This document shows positions 46,782-58,500 of a stretch of 64,000 bases of DNA, piece by piece. Source of the stretch: Ambrosia x helenae (taxonomy: Eukaryota; Streptophyta; Magnoliopsida; Asterales; Asteraceae); contig CM061233.1 of assembly GCA_030844895.1 (NCBI GenBank), positions 57,623,468 to 57,687,467 of the forward strand. Direction: 5' to 3'. The notes beneath the pieces are model-generated. The model made no database searches. It had not been told where the DNA came from and was given only the letters and a program-made list of their open reading frames with translations. Every line of letters begins with the position of its first letter. Position 1 is the first letter of the stretch. A program made the position numbers and the translations under genes.

Positions 46782-49700
46782 ATGTCAACTGAAAACAATT
46801 CCACCTCTCAATTCTCTCTCAAGTCCATCTTAGAGAAGGACAAACTTAACTACTCCAACTTCATGGACTGGCACCGCAACTTGAAAATTGTTCTCAAGGC
46901 GGAGAACAAGTTGTATGTTCTAGAAACGCCAGTTAGCACTCGTGTGCTAAAAATGAAGGCATATCTTGATCACTTGGCTCGTCTGGAATACCCCTTGAGT
47001 TATGAGTTAGCTGGGGATTTTATCCTAAACTCATTGCCCAAGTCATATGACCAGTTCATTATGAACTACAATATGAACGGGATGGAAAAGACACTTGCAG
47101 AATTGCATCAGATGCTCAAAACTGCTGAGGTGAACATACCTAGCAAGACTGCACCAGTGCTAGTGATCAAGGAGGGACAAGTTAAGAAACCTAACACCAA
47201 GAAAATGGGCAATCAGGGCAAAGGGAAGGGCAAAGGCAAATCTGTTGCCAATAAGAAACCTTGGAAAGATGCCAAGTGTTTTCATTGTGATGAAACTGGG
47301 CACTGGAAGAGGAACTGTGCTAAGTATTTATCTGAGCTGAAGCAAGCTAAGGCTTCAGGAGGGGAGTCCTCAAGTATATATGTTATTGAAATCTTTGCTT
47401 TTCCTAGCAAAACATGTGTGTTTGACACAGGATGTGGTTTCCACATTTGTAATGTTTTGCAAGGACTAAGAAAGATTAGAAAGCTGAAACAAGGCGACTT
47501 GGAGGTCCATGTTGGCAATGGACAAAGAGTTGCTGTGAAGGCTATAGGAGAATGTGTTCTCTTGCTTCCTTCTGGTTTAGAACTTGTTTTGAGCAATGTT
47601 TATTACATTCCTAGTGTGACTAGAAATATTGTTTCAGTTTCGGCTTTGCGAGGACAAGGTTTTAATTATCGTTTCAACGGGGAATTTATTTCTGCTTATT
47701 TTAACGATGTATTTTACTTTGATGCAAAACCCAACAATGGGATCTATGAGATAGAAATCCAAAACAATAACATATTATGCAATATCTCCCATAAACGTAA
47801 TAAGTTGGACTTTAATGATACGTATATGTGGCATTGTAGGCTTGGTCACATAAGTGAGAATCGTGTTAAACAACTCAAAACCGCAGGAATCCTGGATTCC
47901 AAGGGTTCAGAGTCGTTTGGAAAATGCGAATCATGCTTAAGTGGAAAGTTAACGAAAGCACTTTTTTTCAAATGTTGGAGAAAGAGCTAATGATCTGTTA
48001 GGACTTGTACATACAGATGTATGTAGTCCATTCAGAACAATGTCAAGACATGGAGAAAGATACTTTGTTACATTTACTGATGATTTCAGTAGATATGGTT
48101 ATGTTTATCTTATGAAGCATAAACATGAAACTCTTGAAAAGTTCAAGGAGTACCAAAACGAAGTAGAAAATCAGCTAAATAGAACTATTAAAATGCTTCG
48201 ATCAGATCGAGGCGGTGAATATCTTAGTCAGGAATTCATCGACCATCTAAAGGATTGTGGAATAGTTTCACAACTCACTCCACCTGGAACACCGCAACAT
48301 AATGGTGTGTCTGAGTGGAGAAATCGAACTCTATTAGATATGATTCGATCAATGATGTGTCGAACAAACCTTCCAAAATCCTTTTGGAGTTATGCTTTGG
48401 AAACTGCCGCAAGACTTGTGAATATAGCTCCAACGAAAAAGGTTAATAAAACGCCTTATGAGATATGGCATGGAAAGAAACCTCATGTATCCTACCTTAA
48501 AGTCTGGGGATGTAATGCTTATGTCACTCTAGAATCTTCGGATAAACTAGATCCCAGAGGTGAAAAAGTGGTTTTCGTTGGATACGGTAAGAAGATCGGT
48601 TACATGTTCTACCACCCCACTGAAAATAAGATTTTCACCAAACGCAGAGGCACTTTCTTAGAGGAAGAGCTTCTGGCGCGAGGGATTGGAGATAACCATG
48701 TGGATCTTGAAGAAATTCGAGAATCACAAGTTACTGAACCAGCTGTTCAGACAGAACCAGATGTAACTGATCCAGTTGTTGAAGTTGAGCCTGAGAGGAC
48801 TCAAGAAACAACAGAAACACCAAGTGTTCGGAAAAGTATTAGGGATCGTCGTGCACCGGTAAGGTATGACGATATCTTCATGATTGATGAAGCTGAGCCT
48901 ACTACTTAAAAAGCTGCAATCTTGGATTCAGAATCCAAGAAATGGTAAGAAGTCATGAATGCAGAGATGCAATACATGTATGATAACCAAGTCTGGGAAT
49001 TGGTTGATCTTCCTACTGAATGTCAGACTGTGGGAAACAAATGGATCTTCAAGAAGAAGACTGACATGGATGGGAATGTGCAAACCTACAAAGCAAGGCT
49101 TATAGCGAAAGGTTTTACTCAGACTCAAGGAATTGACTATGAGGAAACTTTCTCGCCAGTGGCCATGCTTAAGTCTATTAGAATTCTACTTGCCATTGCT
49201 GCATATTATGACTATGAGATATGGCAGATGGATGTCAAAACCGCGTTCCTTAATGGACACTTACTGGAAGATGTCTATATGGTTCAACCTGAAGGTTTTG
49301 TCGATCCGAAGAATCCTAATAAGGTGTGCATGCTGAATAAATTCATCTATGGATTAAAGCAAGCATCTCGCAGCTGGAATCTCCGTTTTGATCAGAAAAT
49401 CAAAGAGTTTGGTTTTATCAAGAACGAAGATGAACCGTGTGTTTACAAGAAGTCTAGTGGGAGCTATATTACTTTTCTTATACTGTATGTAGATGACATA
49501 CTAATCATTGGAAACAATATCCCTATGCTTAAAGATGTTAAGACCTGGTTGGGTAAATGTTTCGCAATGAAAGATCTTGGTGAAGCCGCTTATATTCTGG
49601 GAATAAAGATTTATAGAGATAGATCAAAGCGGTTATTGGGTTTGAGTCAAAGTACATATATTGATAAGGTCTTACGACGCTTCTCAATGCAAGACTCAAA

Positions 49701-50479
49701 AAGTGGGGCTCTTGCCCATGGCACGTGGAACCATTCTTAATAACAAGCAGTGTGCAAACACTGAAGAGGAAAAGAAGAAAATGGAAGGTGTTCCATACGC
49801 TTCTGCGATTGGTTCTATCATGTATGCCATGTTATGTACTAGACCTGATGTCTCGTATGCTCTTAGCATGACGAGTAGATATCAACAGAACCTAGGAGAG
49901 AGTCACTTGGATGCAGTGAAGAACATTCTTAAGTACTTGAGAAGGACTAAAGACATGTTCTTAATATATGGAGGACTGGACGAGGAGCTGTCAGTTAAGT
50001 GTTATACTGATGCAAGCTTCCAGACTGATCGTGGTGATTCAAGGTCACAGACGGGATATGTTTTCATTCTGAAAGGTGGGGCTGTTACTTGGAACAGCTC
50101 TAAGCAAAGTGTGGTTGCTTAATCCACCTGTGAATCAGAATACAATGCTGCATCAGATGCTGCAAAAGAGGCTGCCTGGATGAAGAAGTTCATTGGTGAT
50201 CTCGATGTTATGCCTAGCATAAAGAAACCAAACGAGATACTGTGTGACAACACTGGTGCCATTGCTCTTGCAAAGGAACCAAGGTCACATCAGACCACAA
50301 GGCATATACTCAAGAAATTCCACTATATTAGAGAGATAATAGGACGTGGAGACATTGTATTAAACAAAGTTCATACAGATCTAAATCTGGCTGACCCTTT
50401 TACTAAGCATTTACCTCAAGCTAGACATGAGGAGCATGCTGGAAATATAGGGCTTAGAGTTGTTAGACAATGGGCATGA
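46782..50479 (+). pseudogene. Copia gag-pol polyprotein, broken by 2 frameshifts and 3 stops
   Basis: Frame 1 (46782-47990) holds gag, a zinc knuckle CFHCDETGHWKRNC (residues 166-179), a protease with FDTGC at about residue 214, and the pre-integrase motif MWHCRLGHI. A shift in the T-run near 47962 moves to the next frame (48040-48909), the integrase core: TFTDDFSRYGYVY, LRSDRGGEY and PPGTPQHNGVSEWRNRT keep the D, D and E. Stops at about 48907 and 48946 precede the reverse transcriptase (48955-49740), with QMDVKTAFLNGHL and YVDDILIIG. A second shift near 49700 leads to the RNase H part (49661-50122, 50180-50479), with one stop at 50120. Gag is short: LETPV is joined directly to STRVLKMK, so I infer loss of about 65 residues of the usual gag core. 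Catalytic motifs survive but no full product is possible. Confidence 0.92.
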
Positions 50480-51341
50480 TCTGTAATTAGTATTGGTGTT
50501 TTATTTTGAACTATAACAGTTACATTGAATATTTATTTGATTTAATAGGTTAAATGCAAATTTAAATATTTTGTGACCGTGTTCATTATTTGTATGTTTA
50601 AATCCTTGAATAAGAGTATTCTAAATATCCGTAGTCGATCAAATTACATGGGAATGAATTTGAATGTAAGACTATTGTGAATTGAGATGATTGTATTCAT
50701 GAGATGAATAACTCAATGGTTTGAGAATCATAATTCACAGATATCATTAGGGAATGATATTGGATGTAACTCGTTTCAAAACGATCTCCATGGATCTATG
50801 TCATGAGATGTTTTGATATTGATATGTTCAATCTGTCCTTTTTCCTAAGGCACATATTAAACTACATTGATCAAGGACTATCCTTGATGTTATCTAACAC
50901 TGTCCTGAAAGATGGGTAGCAATAAGGGTAGCGTTAGGAGAAATCCAAGATTAAGTGGGAGTTGTATGACGCTGATGGAATTCTGTACTTCTATAGGATT
51001 AGAAGTCTAGACATTCTGGCGCCCTCGTAAAACTCAAACTAGTATAAACGCGTGGCCACGCTCGGACTAAGGTAGTTCGTTAGACCACTTTGAATTAGAG
51101 ACGAGAATAGAGAATAGTTGATCACTATATAAGAATGAATGATCCATGTCTTATGATCAACGGATGTCTATACAGAAGGGACTTATTGATATAATTATCA
51201 GGGCTATAGTATTTGGTTAAGTAAAACGTTACTTGAACTCAAAGAACTAGTTGACGACTGTAAAGTGTCATACTGGTTTGGGTGCAATGCGATGCAGCTA
51301 GGCGTCCAACTCTGCGCACGTTGACTCATTTAATTAAAATC
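50480..51341 (+). other. Copia 3' untranslated internal region
   Basis: Non-coding. It leads to the polypurine tract. No gene is seen. Confidence 0.6.
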
Positions 51342-51356
51342 GTCCAAGTGGGAGAT
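51342..51356 (+). other. Copia polypurine tract
   Basis: CCAAGTGGGAGAT lies directly before the 3' LTR, the typical plant copia form. Confidence 0.85.
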
Positions 51357-52069
51357 TGTTGGATATATAGGATGTCCGATGTAATTAAAAGTCGAGATCA
51401 ACGTAACCCAACCCGGTACGATTCGAAGAGTTACACGTTGGTACACGAATCAGATAAGTTCACGCGTTGGTGGATTATTATTTATGAAATAATAATTGTT
51501 TTAGTCTTGAGGGATTTAATATTAATAAGATTAATATTAAGGAGTATTAAGATATTTAGCAAGGGGGTTTATTGCAAGTTGTTGTCTTATAAAAGGAGGG
51601 TTAAGGAGTAAACCCTAATGCACACTTTTGATAAAACAACAAACCCTTGCCTCCTCTTCTTGGCTTTTTGCGGCCGCCACCAAAGAAAAGAAGGCCGCCG
51701 CCTTCTTCTTTTTTTTGTTCGGCCATCAACCACCACAAGCCACCACCTTCCTCTTGCAAGTGTTGTTTCCCGGTTGGTTCGTGCTCGGTTGTGAACTTCC
51801 TACTAGCGAGGATTCGTTGTAACCCGCGTGTTACAATTCCGGTGTAGTCGTCAAAGGTTGATTACTAAACCCCCTATGGTTGTTTATTATTTATTTGTTT
51901 ATACGCATTTAACTGAGATCCTGATTGGGAATATTTTATTAATCGGATTAATAAAATTAATTAACAATTTATATATAAAATCGGCTATTATATATATTGT
52001 ATATATAATCCGTTTTTGTTAAATATATAAACCGCTTCCGCTGTGTATACGATACCATGATTCCCAACA
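51357..52069 (+). repeat. Copia 3' LTR
   Basis: This 713-bp LTR matches the 5' LTR except for about seven substitutions and the missing 42-bp duplication. Confidence 0.93.
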
Positions 52070-52140
52070 GACTGTCTACATCTTACCCTCCCAGACTCTA
52101 CCTTAGCTTTTGCTATTGGTGGGATTAAGTGAGTACGATG
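52070..52140 (+). mobile_element. SINE-like sequence, right part
   Basis: GTCTACATCTTACCCTCCCA and GACTCTACC, then TGGTGGGATTAAG, complete the Au-SINE-like tail that begins at 44645. With one GACT removed the two parts join as GGTAAGACTGTCTACATC. Confidence 0.55.
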
Positions 52141-52538
52141 ATAGAATACTTTTTTCATATTCAAACCCATCAAATAATCAATGAGAATGATTCAAAAATT
52201 GCAGAATGAACTCTTGATTTAGCTATTTCTATACTCTGGGACTAGGAGAAATATATAAGAAAATTATTTCACAGAAACCTATTTTTTTTCTTTTCTTTCT
52301 GAGGTTGTTTTCATTGCAATTAACGTGTAACAAAATAAAAGAAGTCAAAAATTGAAAAGGAAAGGTGAAAATAGGTAGGAAAACAAGATCTCTTTTTTTG
52401 TATCTGAATTCCATGCCTTGAAGCTTCATGCCCACCTCTTGCCTTCTAACCATCTGTGCATAACAAACAATGTGTACATTTTGTTACAACCCCCAATGTA
52501 TACTTTACTTCTCCACACAATGTTCAAAAAGAAAACAG

Positions 52539-53251
52539 TCAACTTAACTGGTTTTGTTGCAGTTGAGCCCCAGGGTGGAAAAATCCCAAGTGCTCTTCAA
52601 ATGCAGATTTTCCCTTCAAAAAAATAATAAAAAATAAAAAAAATAAAAAAAATATATATAGAGAGAGAGAGAAAGCCCATTTGTTGAAAATATATATATA
52701 AAAAGAAGAAAGTACCTTAAAGTAGGTTGTGGAATAGCCGTGGGAGTAGTCATTTGAAGTATTGTTGGTGGGCAGTGTTAGATTGTTCTGTCAAAAAAGA
52801 AATTAAAGAAGGGAATTAATAATAATAATAATATTAAGTCAAACGTAGCAAGCCACATTGGATAAATGGAAGTAAAAGATTGATTGAATTTTCCCATTTA
52901 TTTATTTATGGTAATGGTAATTACATTTGTTGACAAGTTGAACAAGGGAGAGCTGGCGGTATCATCAAGAAACGAAGGATTCTGTTTTGAATCTTCTTTG
53001 GGAATCTTTTGCCTTTTCCCATTTGCGTAAGCAGCGCCATTGTAATTGTTATTGTAATTATTTTCTTGTTCTGGAAAATGTTGTGGCCCAGAAGATGCAT
53101 CTGAAACCATTGACATGTCTTCTTCTTCTTCTTCTAGGTACATGTCTTCTTCTTCGTTTTTGTGAGAATGTTCCAAGTAGTGAGTCCACCCAGATTCACA
53201 TCCCCTGCTGCTGCTGCTGCTGCTTTCTGAACCAAAAACAACTTGTTCCAT
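52539..53251 (-). CDS. SOFL: SOFL (SOB FIVE-LIKE) protein gene, three exons
   Basis: Spliced model: exon 1 53251-52925, exon 2 52787-52716, exon 3 52613-52539, giving 157 residues. All junctions are in phase 0, with donors GTAATT and GTACTT and acceptors GACAG and TGAAG. Exon 1 begins MEQVVFGSES, then a Ser run and RGCESGWTHYLEHS (SOFL-A motif, residues about 17-30), an acidic Glu-rich stretch, and EEEDMSMVSDASSGPQHF (SOFL-B motif, about residues 44-61). Next come an Asn/Tyr-rich part and SFLDDTASSPLFNLSTN. Exon 2 encodes NNLTLPTNN...GYSTTYFK. Exon 3 begins GKSAFEEHLGFF, as in family members. Family knowledge: SOB5/SOFL proteins are small plant-specific proteins, and raising their level increases cytokinin content in Arabidopsis. 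The biochemical role is unknown. I chose this Met because the upstream in-frame extension is unlike the family. No lesion was seen, so it is probably functional, and it is the only intact host gene here. Confidence 0.92.
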
Positions 53252-53497
53252 TTTTCTAACAATTACCCAATGGCGGGTTGGTTTTATCAACAACAAAAAC
53301 ACAAGAAATCTTTATGTGTGTGTGTGTCTGTGTGTAAAATGTATAGATATTGAGTCTGCTTTTTAAAGAATCGGGGGAAGGAACGTACAAAACATAATTA
53401 AAATCAGAGAGAGAGAAATCTTAAATTAATTTTGTCGTCATGTGTACAGCAATCGAGTTACCATTAACTGCCACTTGGGCTGGTCTCCCTCCGTAGG

Positions 53498-53505
53498 TAT
53501 TTATA
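53498..53505 (-). promoter_or_regulatory. Likely TATA box of the SOFL gene
   Basis: TATAAATA on the minus strand lies about 247 bases before the SOFL start codon. With a usual 30-base spacing the leader would be about 215 nt. A GAGAGAGA run lies downstream at 53405-53416. No transcript data are available. Confidence 0.45.
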
Positions 53506-53754
53506 TGTCTCTTTTCTGTCTTTAAAAAGAGGGAGTACAATAATAATACGTATACCAACGAAGTGAAACCCTCCGTTAAACAAATATATTCTGTCGAATT
53601 AATTTCATTCGGGAAACATTAAATATATGTGATTAAGGGTAATCATTCAGCTGTTAATTTCAAGTTCAACTAAAAACATATCTTAATAGTTTCATTAAGC
53701 TCTTAATTATTCGGTTAATAAGGAGTGTAACTCAAATGCAAACATACAATAATC

Positions 53755-53945
53755 ATTCGGCTAGTAGGGTGGGTTTTCCCTTAAGGGTTTCCTTCCTGGG
53801 GTTGGTCACAGGTTCGATCCATACACACCACAAAAAAATTCACATGACGGTTTGAGTTTAGGCAAGAAAGACACCGGTGTGTAAATAGGTATTCAAACTT
53901 AAAACCGCTAGATTAGGGTTTGACAATGATTTCCCCTGAACTAAG
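53755..53945 (+). mobile_element. Possible tRNA-derived SINE
   Basis: GGCTAGTAGGGTGG (A-box-like) is followed about 45 bases later by GGTTCGATCC (B-box match). This fits the RNA polymerase III promoter of a tRNA-derived SINE. The ends and a target duplication were not found. Confidence 0.35.
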
Positions 53946-54947
53946 CCTTTAAAAAAGATCACAATCATAAATATAACTCCATGTATACAAAGTCTTGACT
54001 CTTTTAATTCAACTTTGTAATTATGGTATAAAATCATAAATTAAATAATTTTATAATATTGAAAAATAATGAAATGTCTTATCTCTTGTCAAATAAAATA
54101 TTAAAAAGAAAGCTCCCTAGTCAAACTTGCTATATGTATATATATATTTTTTAATGAGCCACAATTATTTGAAGAAATCATGGTTATGGATAAGGTTATG
54201 CATGATATCCGTACGTCTAATTAGTTGTTATTTTAATGTTAGAGAAAAGAAAAAAGAGTGTGATATAGAATCACATGGAGGACAGCTATGCACTGTGGTA
54301 CTAGCCTTGGCAAAAGACCCATACCCGGTGGCCAATTCGGGTCAATAATGATTTAGAATGCAGAAGAGGGTGTACATATGGAAGACAGGGTTGTACACCT
54401 AGTCTACTATATATTGGGACCATCGATATGGGCCACAAGAGATCGATCAGATGTACCTAGACAGACAGACACACACTACAATTCATGGGCTTATATCATC
54501 CCATCAACAATTATAATATATTTATTTATTATTAGCAATTTATTACTTAATAAACATGGCCATTCTCATCCTAAAATATCTAAGGTTGGTTGAATAATAT
54601 TAAGCTAATGATGAATGAGTGAAAAGATCAGTTTGTGTTTGGAGGATCCGTGGAAGGTGGGATCGCACGTGTGGGTGTGGCCAACATTCTGCTTCAAGAG
54701 TGAGTGTGTGTTAAGTTAACGTTAAAGCATAATAAAGGGTAGGTACAATCCTTGGAGCGTGGAGTACTGCATGGCATTGGCATTCTTCACTTCATAAATC
54801 ACACATGTACACGAACACATGCGTCCACGTGCGCCATATGCAACCATCCCGCTTCCTGGCCATTTTTTAGCTCAGTTTTCTTCACACACGTAACCACGTG
54901 AAAAAACACACACACAGTCACACCCCCTAACCTCATCTTAATTAATC
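53946..54947. other. Upstream spacer beyond SOFL
   Basis: No ORF with a recognisable product. It contains scattered CACGTG/ACGTG G-box-like motifs (for example near 54668, 54826 and 54894). A link to SOFL or to a gene outside the window is unproven. Confidence 0.4.
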
Positions 54948-54964
54948 ACTTTAACCTTGTATAC

Positions 54965-55314
54965 TTTTTTTTTTTTTTAACAACCAACAAAATTTATTAA
55001 TCACCAAAGCTAGCGGGTTACTGGCAAAAACATCCGGTACCTCATGTTACATAAGCCACCAAGAACAACACAACAAAATAAATTCAAAAGACTACCACCC
55101 AACTTGCGATAGATTAAAGCTACGCCACTTGTTCCAATCCAAACCTTGAGTCTTCGATCTTGCCTTTATCCAAAGAAAACTCCTCGCCTTAATTTCACTA
55201 ATAATACTTTGCAACGAACACTGTTTTAGATTAAACACCACTTCATTTCTACATTTCCACAAACACCAAATGGAAGTCAAAATAATTGCAAAAAAAGCCT
55301 TCTTCTTCATTTCT
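54965..55314 (-). mobile_element. 5'-truncated LINE (non-LTR retrotransposon) tail
   Basis: On the minus strand it ends in an oligo-A tail (T15 at 54965-54979 on the plus strand). It is flanked by a 17-bp duplication, ACTTTAACCTTGTATAC (54948-54964) and ACTTTAACGTTGTATAC (55315-55331), with one mismatch. The coding remnant (55310-55092) reads FAIILTSIWCLWKCRNEVVF then IKARSFLWIKARSK and WNKWRSFNL. These are the usual last residues of plant L1-type ORF2 proteins after the zf-RVT region. Only about 73 codons remain, so this is a dead-on-arrival copy. Confidence 0.88.
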
Positions 55315-55340
55315 ACTTTAACGTTGTATACTATAAATAG

Positions 55341-55400
<60 letters not shown>
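55341..55400 (+). repeat. (ATA)n microsatellite
   Basis: About 20 AAT-type units directly beside the LINE insertion. Confidence 0.95.
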
Positions 55401-55573
55401 GGAAATCGTACATCATTATTATTTATATAATAAGTTTTTATAAAAAAAGGTGTAAGTTGATCCTTCTCATTAATTTCATCTTTTTAAATAATACAAGACA
55501 TCCTATATTTTAGGATAGAGATATACATAATCAATACATTAATATAAATACAATCGTTGCCTAATATACTGTT

Positions 55574-58500
55574 CTAATATACCCCTGCAGTCGAAGCGGA
55601 AGATGACCGAATGTTGAGACTGTCCCGAAAATATTCAAATAGTACCCGCGGTAGCCCTTTGGTGAACATTGCCACGTTGTACCTGTTACCGCACAAAATG
55701 GATATTAAGCTCAATGTGTTTTGTGCCCTGGTGTTGAACAGGAATACCATAAAGATAGATAGCACTGACGTTGTCACAATAAACCAATGTGGCACGTGAA
55801 AAAGGGCGGTGTAACTCAAGAAGCGGGTTCCGAAACCAGCAAACTTCAGCAACAACATTAACAACCCCACGATATTCTGCTTCAGCGCTTGATCTTGAAA
55901 CGATACTCTGTCGTTTGGAAGACCATGATATAAGACTATCCCCAAAGTAAATGCAATACCCACTGGTGGAGCGACGTGTGTCAGGGCACCTGGCCCAATC
56001 TGCAGCAGTAATAGGAGATGAAGTGGAAGCGCCCCTAGAGTAATCCCAAAGTCGGTTGTACCCTTGATGTAACGAATGATTCTTTCCAGCGCATTCCAGT
56101 GATCCGTTTGAGGAGAGTGCATGTGCATGAACACTTGTTGGACAGCATACGAGATGTCAGGTCTCGTGAAAATAGAGTACTGAAGAACACCTACTAAGTT
56201 GCGATAGAGAGTAGGGTCATGAAACAGGGTGCCAGAAGATGCGCTCAGTTTGACACTCGTGTCAACCGGGTTGCAAGATTGAATGCCCGCGCGATTTATA
56301 ATGTCATTAACGTAAGATTGCTGTGAAAGAAACATTTAGTTGTTGGTACGCTTCACCGAAATACCAAGAAAATAACTGAGGCGACCAAGGTCTTTCATTG
56401 CGAACTCGGCGGCAAGCTTGGTCAAGAGTTGCTTGCGTAACTGAGATGAGGAGGTGACAAGTAGAATGTCATCGACATAGAGAAGTAGATAAGCGGTATC
56501 ACGCCTGTGCCGTAAAGTGAAAAGCGAGGCGTCACAACGACTATGATGAAAACCGAGTGTAAGAACATAGTCAATAAATCGTTGGTAACATGCTCTCGGT
56601 GCCTATTTAAGTCCGTAAAGAGACTTCTTTAGAGAGCAAACATAATCCGGAAAGTTCTTGTCCCGAAAACCCATAGGCTGATACATGTAAACGGTTTCAG
56701 TAAAATTGCCATGTAAAATGCATTATGACATCTAGCTGATGAATCTCCCAACCCTGCGAGAGTGCTATAGAGAGAACTGTACATATGGTAGCAGGTTTAA
56801 CCACAGGACTAAAAGTCTCGCTACAATCTACCCCAACTTGTTGTAATCGACTGTAACAGACCAAACGCGCCTTATACCTCTCTAAAGTACCGTCAGACTG
56901 AATTTGTGCTTGAATAGCCACATGCTACGAATTACATTCATGTGTGGTTGTCTAGGCACCTGTTACATCCTCAAATTCCACTTGCGGGGTTTTACCGTAA
57001 GGCGCGTGACATACCAGGATCCAAGTCAATGGTCACAATAAACGACAACTATATGATATGAAAACACATATTAAAAACCAACCACGTAGTTTAAAAGTTT
57101 ACATAATCCCAAAAGACCATAACGGAAGCAAAACAAAGTTTACAAACCATAATCCAAAAGTAAGTAGTTTTGAAAACATAACATAAAGTTTGACCATGCA
57201 TGACACCATGAGACTCAATGCGACTAGTCTCGTTGCTACCTTAGCGACCTGAGAAAACATGCAATGTTAGTCAACACGTAAAGTGCTCATGAGTCGCAGA
57301 GTTTAAGTTTGCAAAAGTAAGTAACGTTTGTAAATCCAGACCCAACAATCCTTACATCTTTACTTGATGCTAGCTAGACATCGTTACATGATACTAAAGT
57401 TTCGTGAACCACTGCTGAACGTTAGAATGCATCAATACTCGCCACCGGGCATCACCCGGTGTCGCAAGTTAGATAGGACAAATATGCACCCGTCCGACCT
57501 CCAGTCAACCCAAGTGGGGCTTGCTGGCACCAATAGATCTATTCACACTTTCCCCGCTATGTATCCACATATTAATGGTTCACTAAATGTTATGAGGACT
57601 TTAATGATGTAATGTCACTAAGTATCCATGTGATTAATGTAATATGTTGGTCTCAAAGTTCGTAATTTTGTACCGCATGTTTCTCCCCCAAATATGAAAA
57701 CAGTAAAGAGTGGGGTTGTGACACTCACCTTAGCTTGCGTCTTCTTACAATTAGAATCCCCGACGCGATCTGATAGTCCCAATTACCGGTGACCTATCAT
57801 AAAGTTTGTATAAGTGTTTTGACTAATAACTTGTATGTTAAGTAGTCCCCGATTGTCCAAATCATGACTACGCATGTTTGAAAATGTGTTTAAACGTTGA
57901 CCCGACACACCAGACAGACCCGACATCCGTTGGTGACCCGTTACACAAATTGATCAAGTACATATAGTTTACACACAAGAATTACACATAAAAACACTTA
58001 GTTTGCATCAAAAATCACATTTCTGTAGTCGTGGGGTCGAACGAGAAAGTTTCCCACCTGGTTCGACCTTATTTCACTTGCTTCGACCCTTCGAAATGGT
58101 GAACCAAAATTTTGTTTGACCAAATTGCTACAGAAACTCATAAAACGGATAAAATCCTATCAACCTGTCCGGAAACATCATGAAACATCATAATTCATAG
58201 TAGTTGATATTATCTAATATATCCCCATAAAACCCTACCATTTATGTCCCGAAATCCATCCATTTCACATAGAAATCACAAACTTTCCCAAAATGATATA
58301 TTATGGAAATGTCACATCAATGCATGAAATCTTTACCTAAAATGGAAACTTATCAATTTAACCTCATGAACAGATTATTATGCACGAATTAAACATGTAT
58401 AGCAAACCCCCAATCATATCATCATCTACACCAACAAGAACAAACCCTAGATCTAACATAAAACCCCCAAAATGGGTCCATCAATCATCTAATACACCTT

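Larger units (their letters stand above)
44786..52069 (+). mobile_element. Ty1/copia retrotransposon, nearly complete
   Basis: This 7.28-kb element has two LTRs (755 and 713 bp), a primer-binding site, a decayed gag-pol in copia order (gag, protease, integrase, reverse transcriptase, RNase H), a polypurine tract, and a 4-bp GACT repeat on both sides (44782-44785, 52070-52073), where five is usual. About seven substitutions separate the LTRs, so insertion was recent on a plant timescale. The protein order and motifs resemble the Tork/TNT1-type lineages, but lineage assignment is inference. Confidence 0.93.

Noticed and set aside
52987..53259. 90-codon plus-strand ORF with a Cys run
   Set aside because: It is antisense to the Ser- and Glu-rich exon 1 of the SOFL gene.
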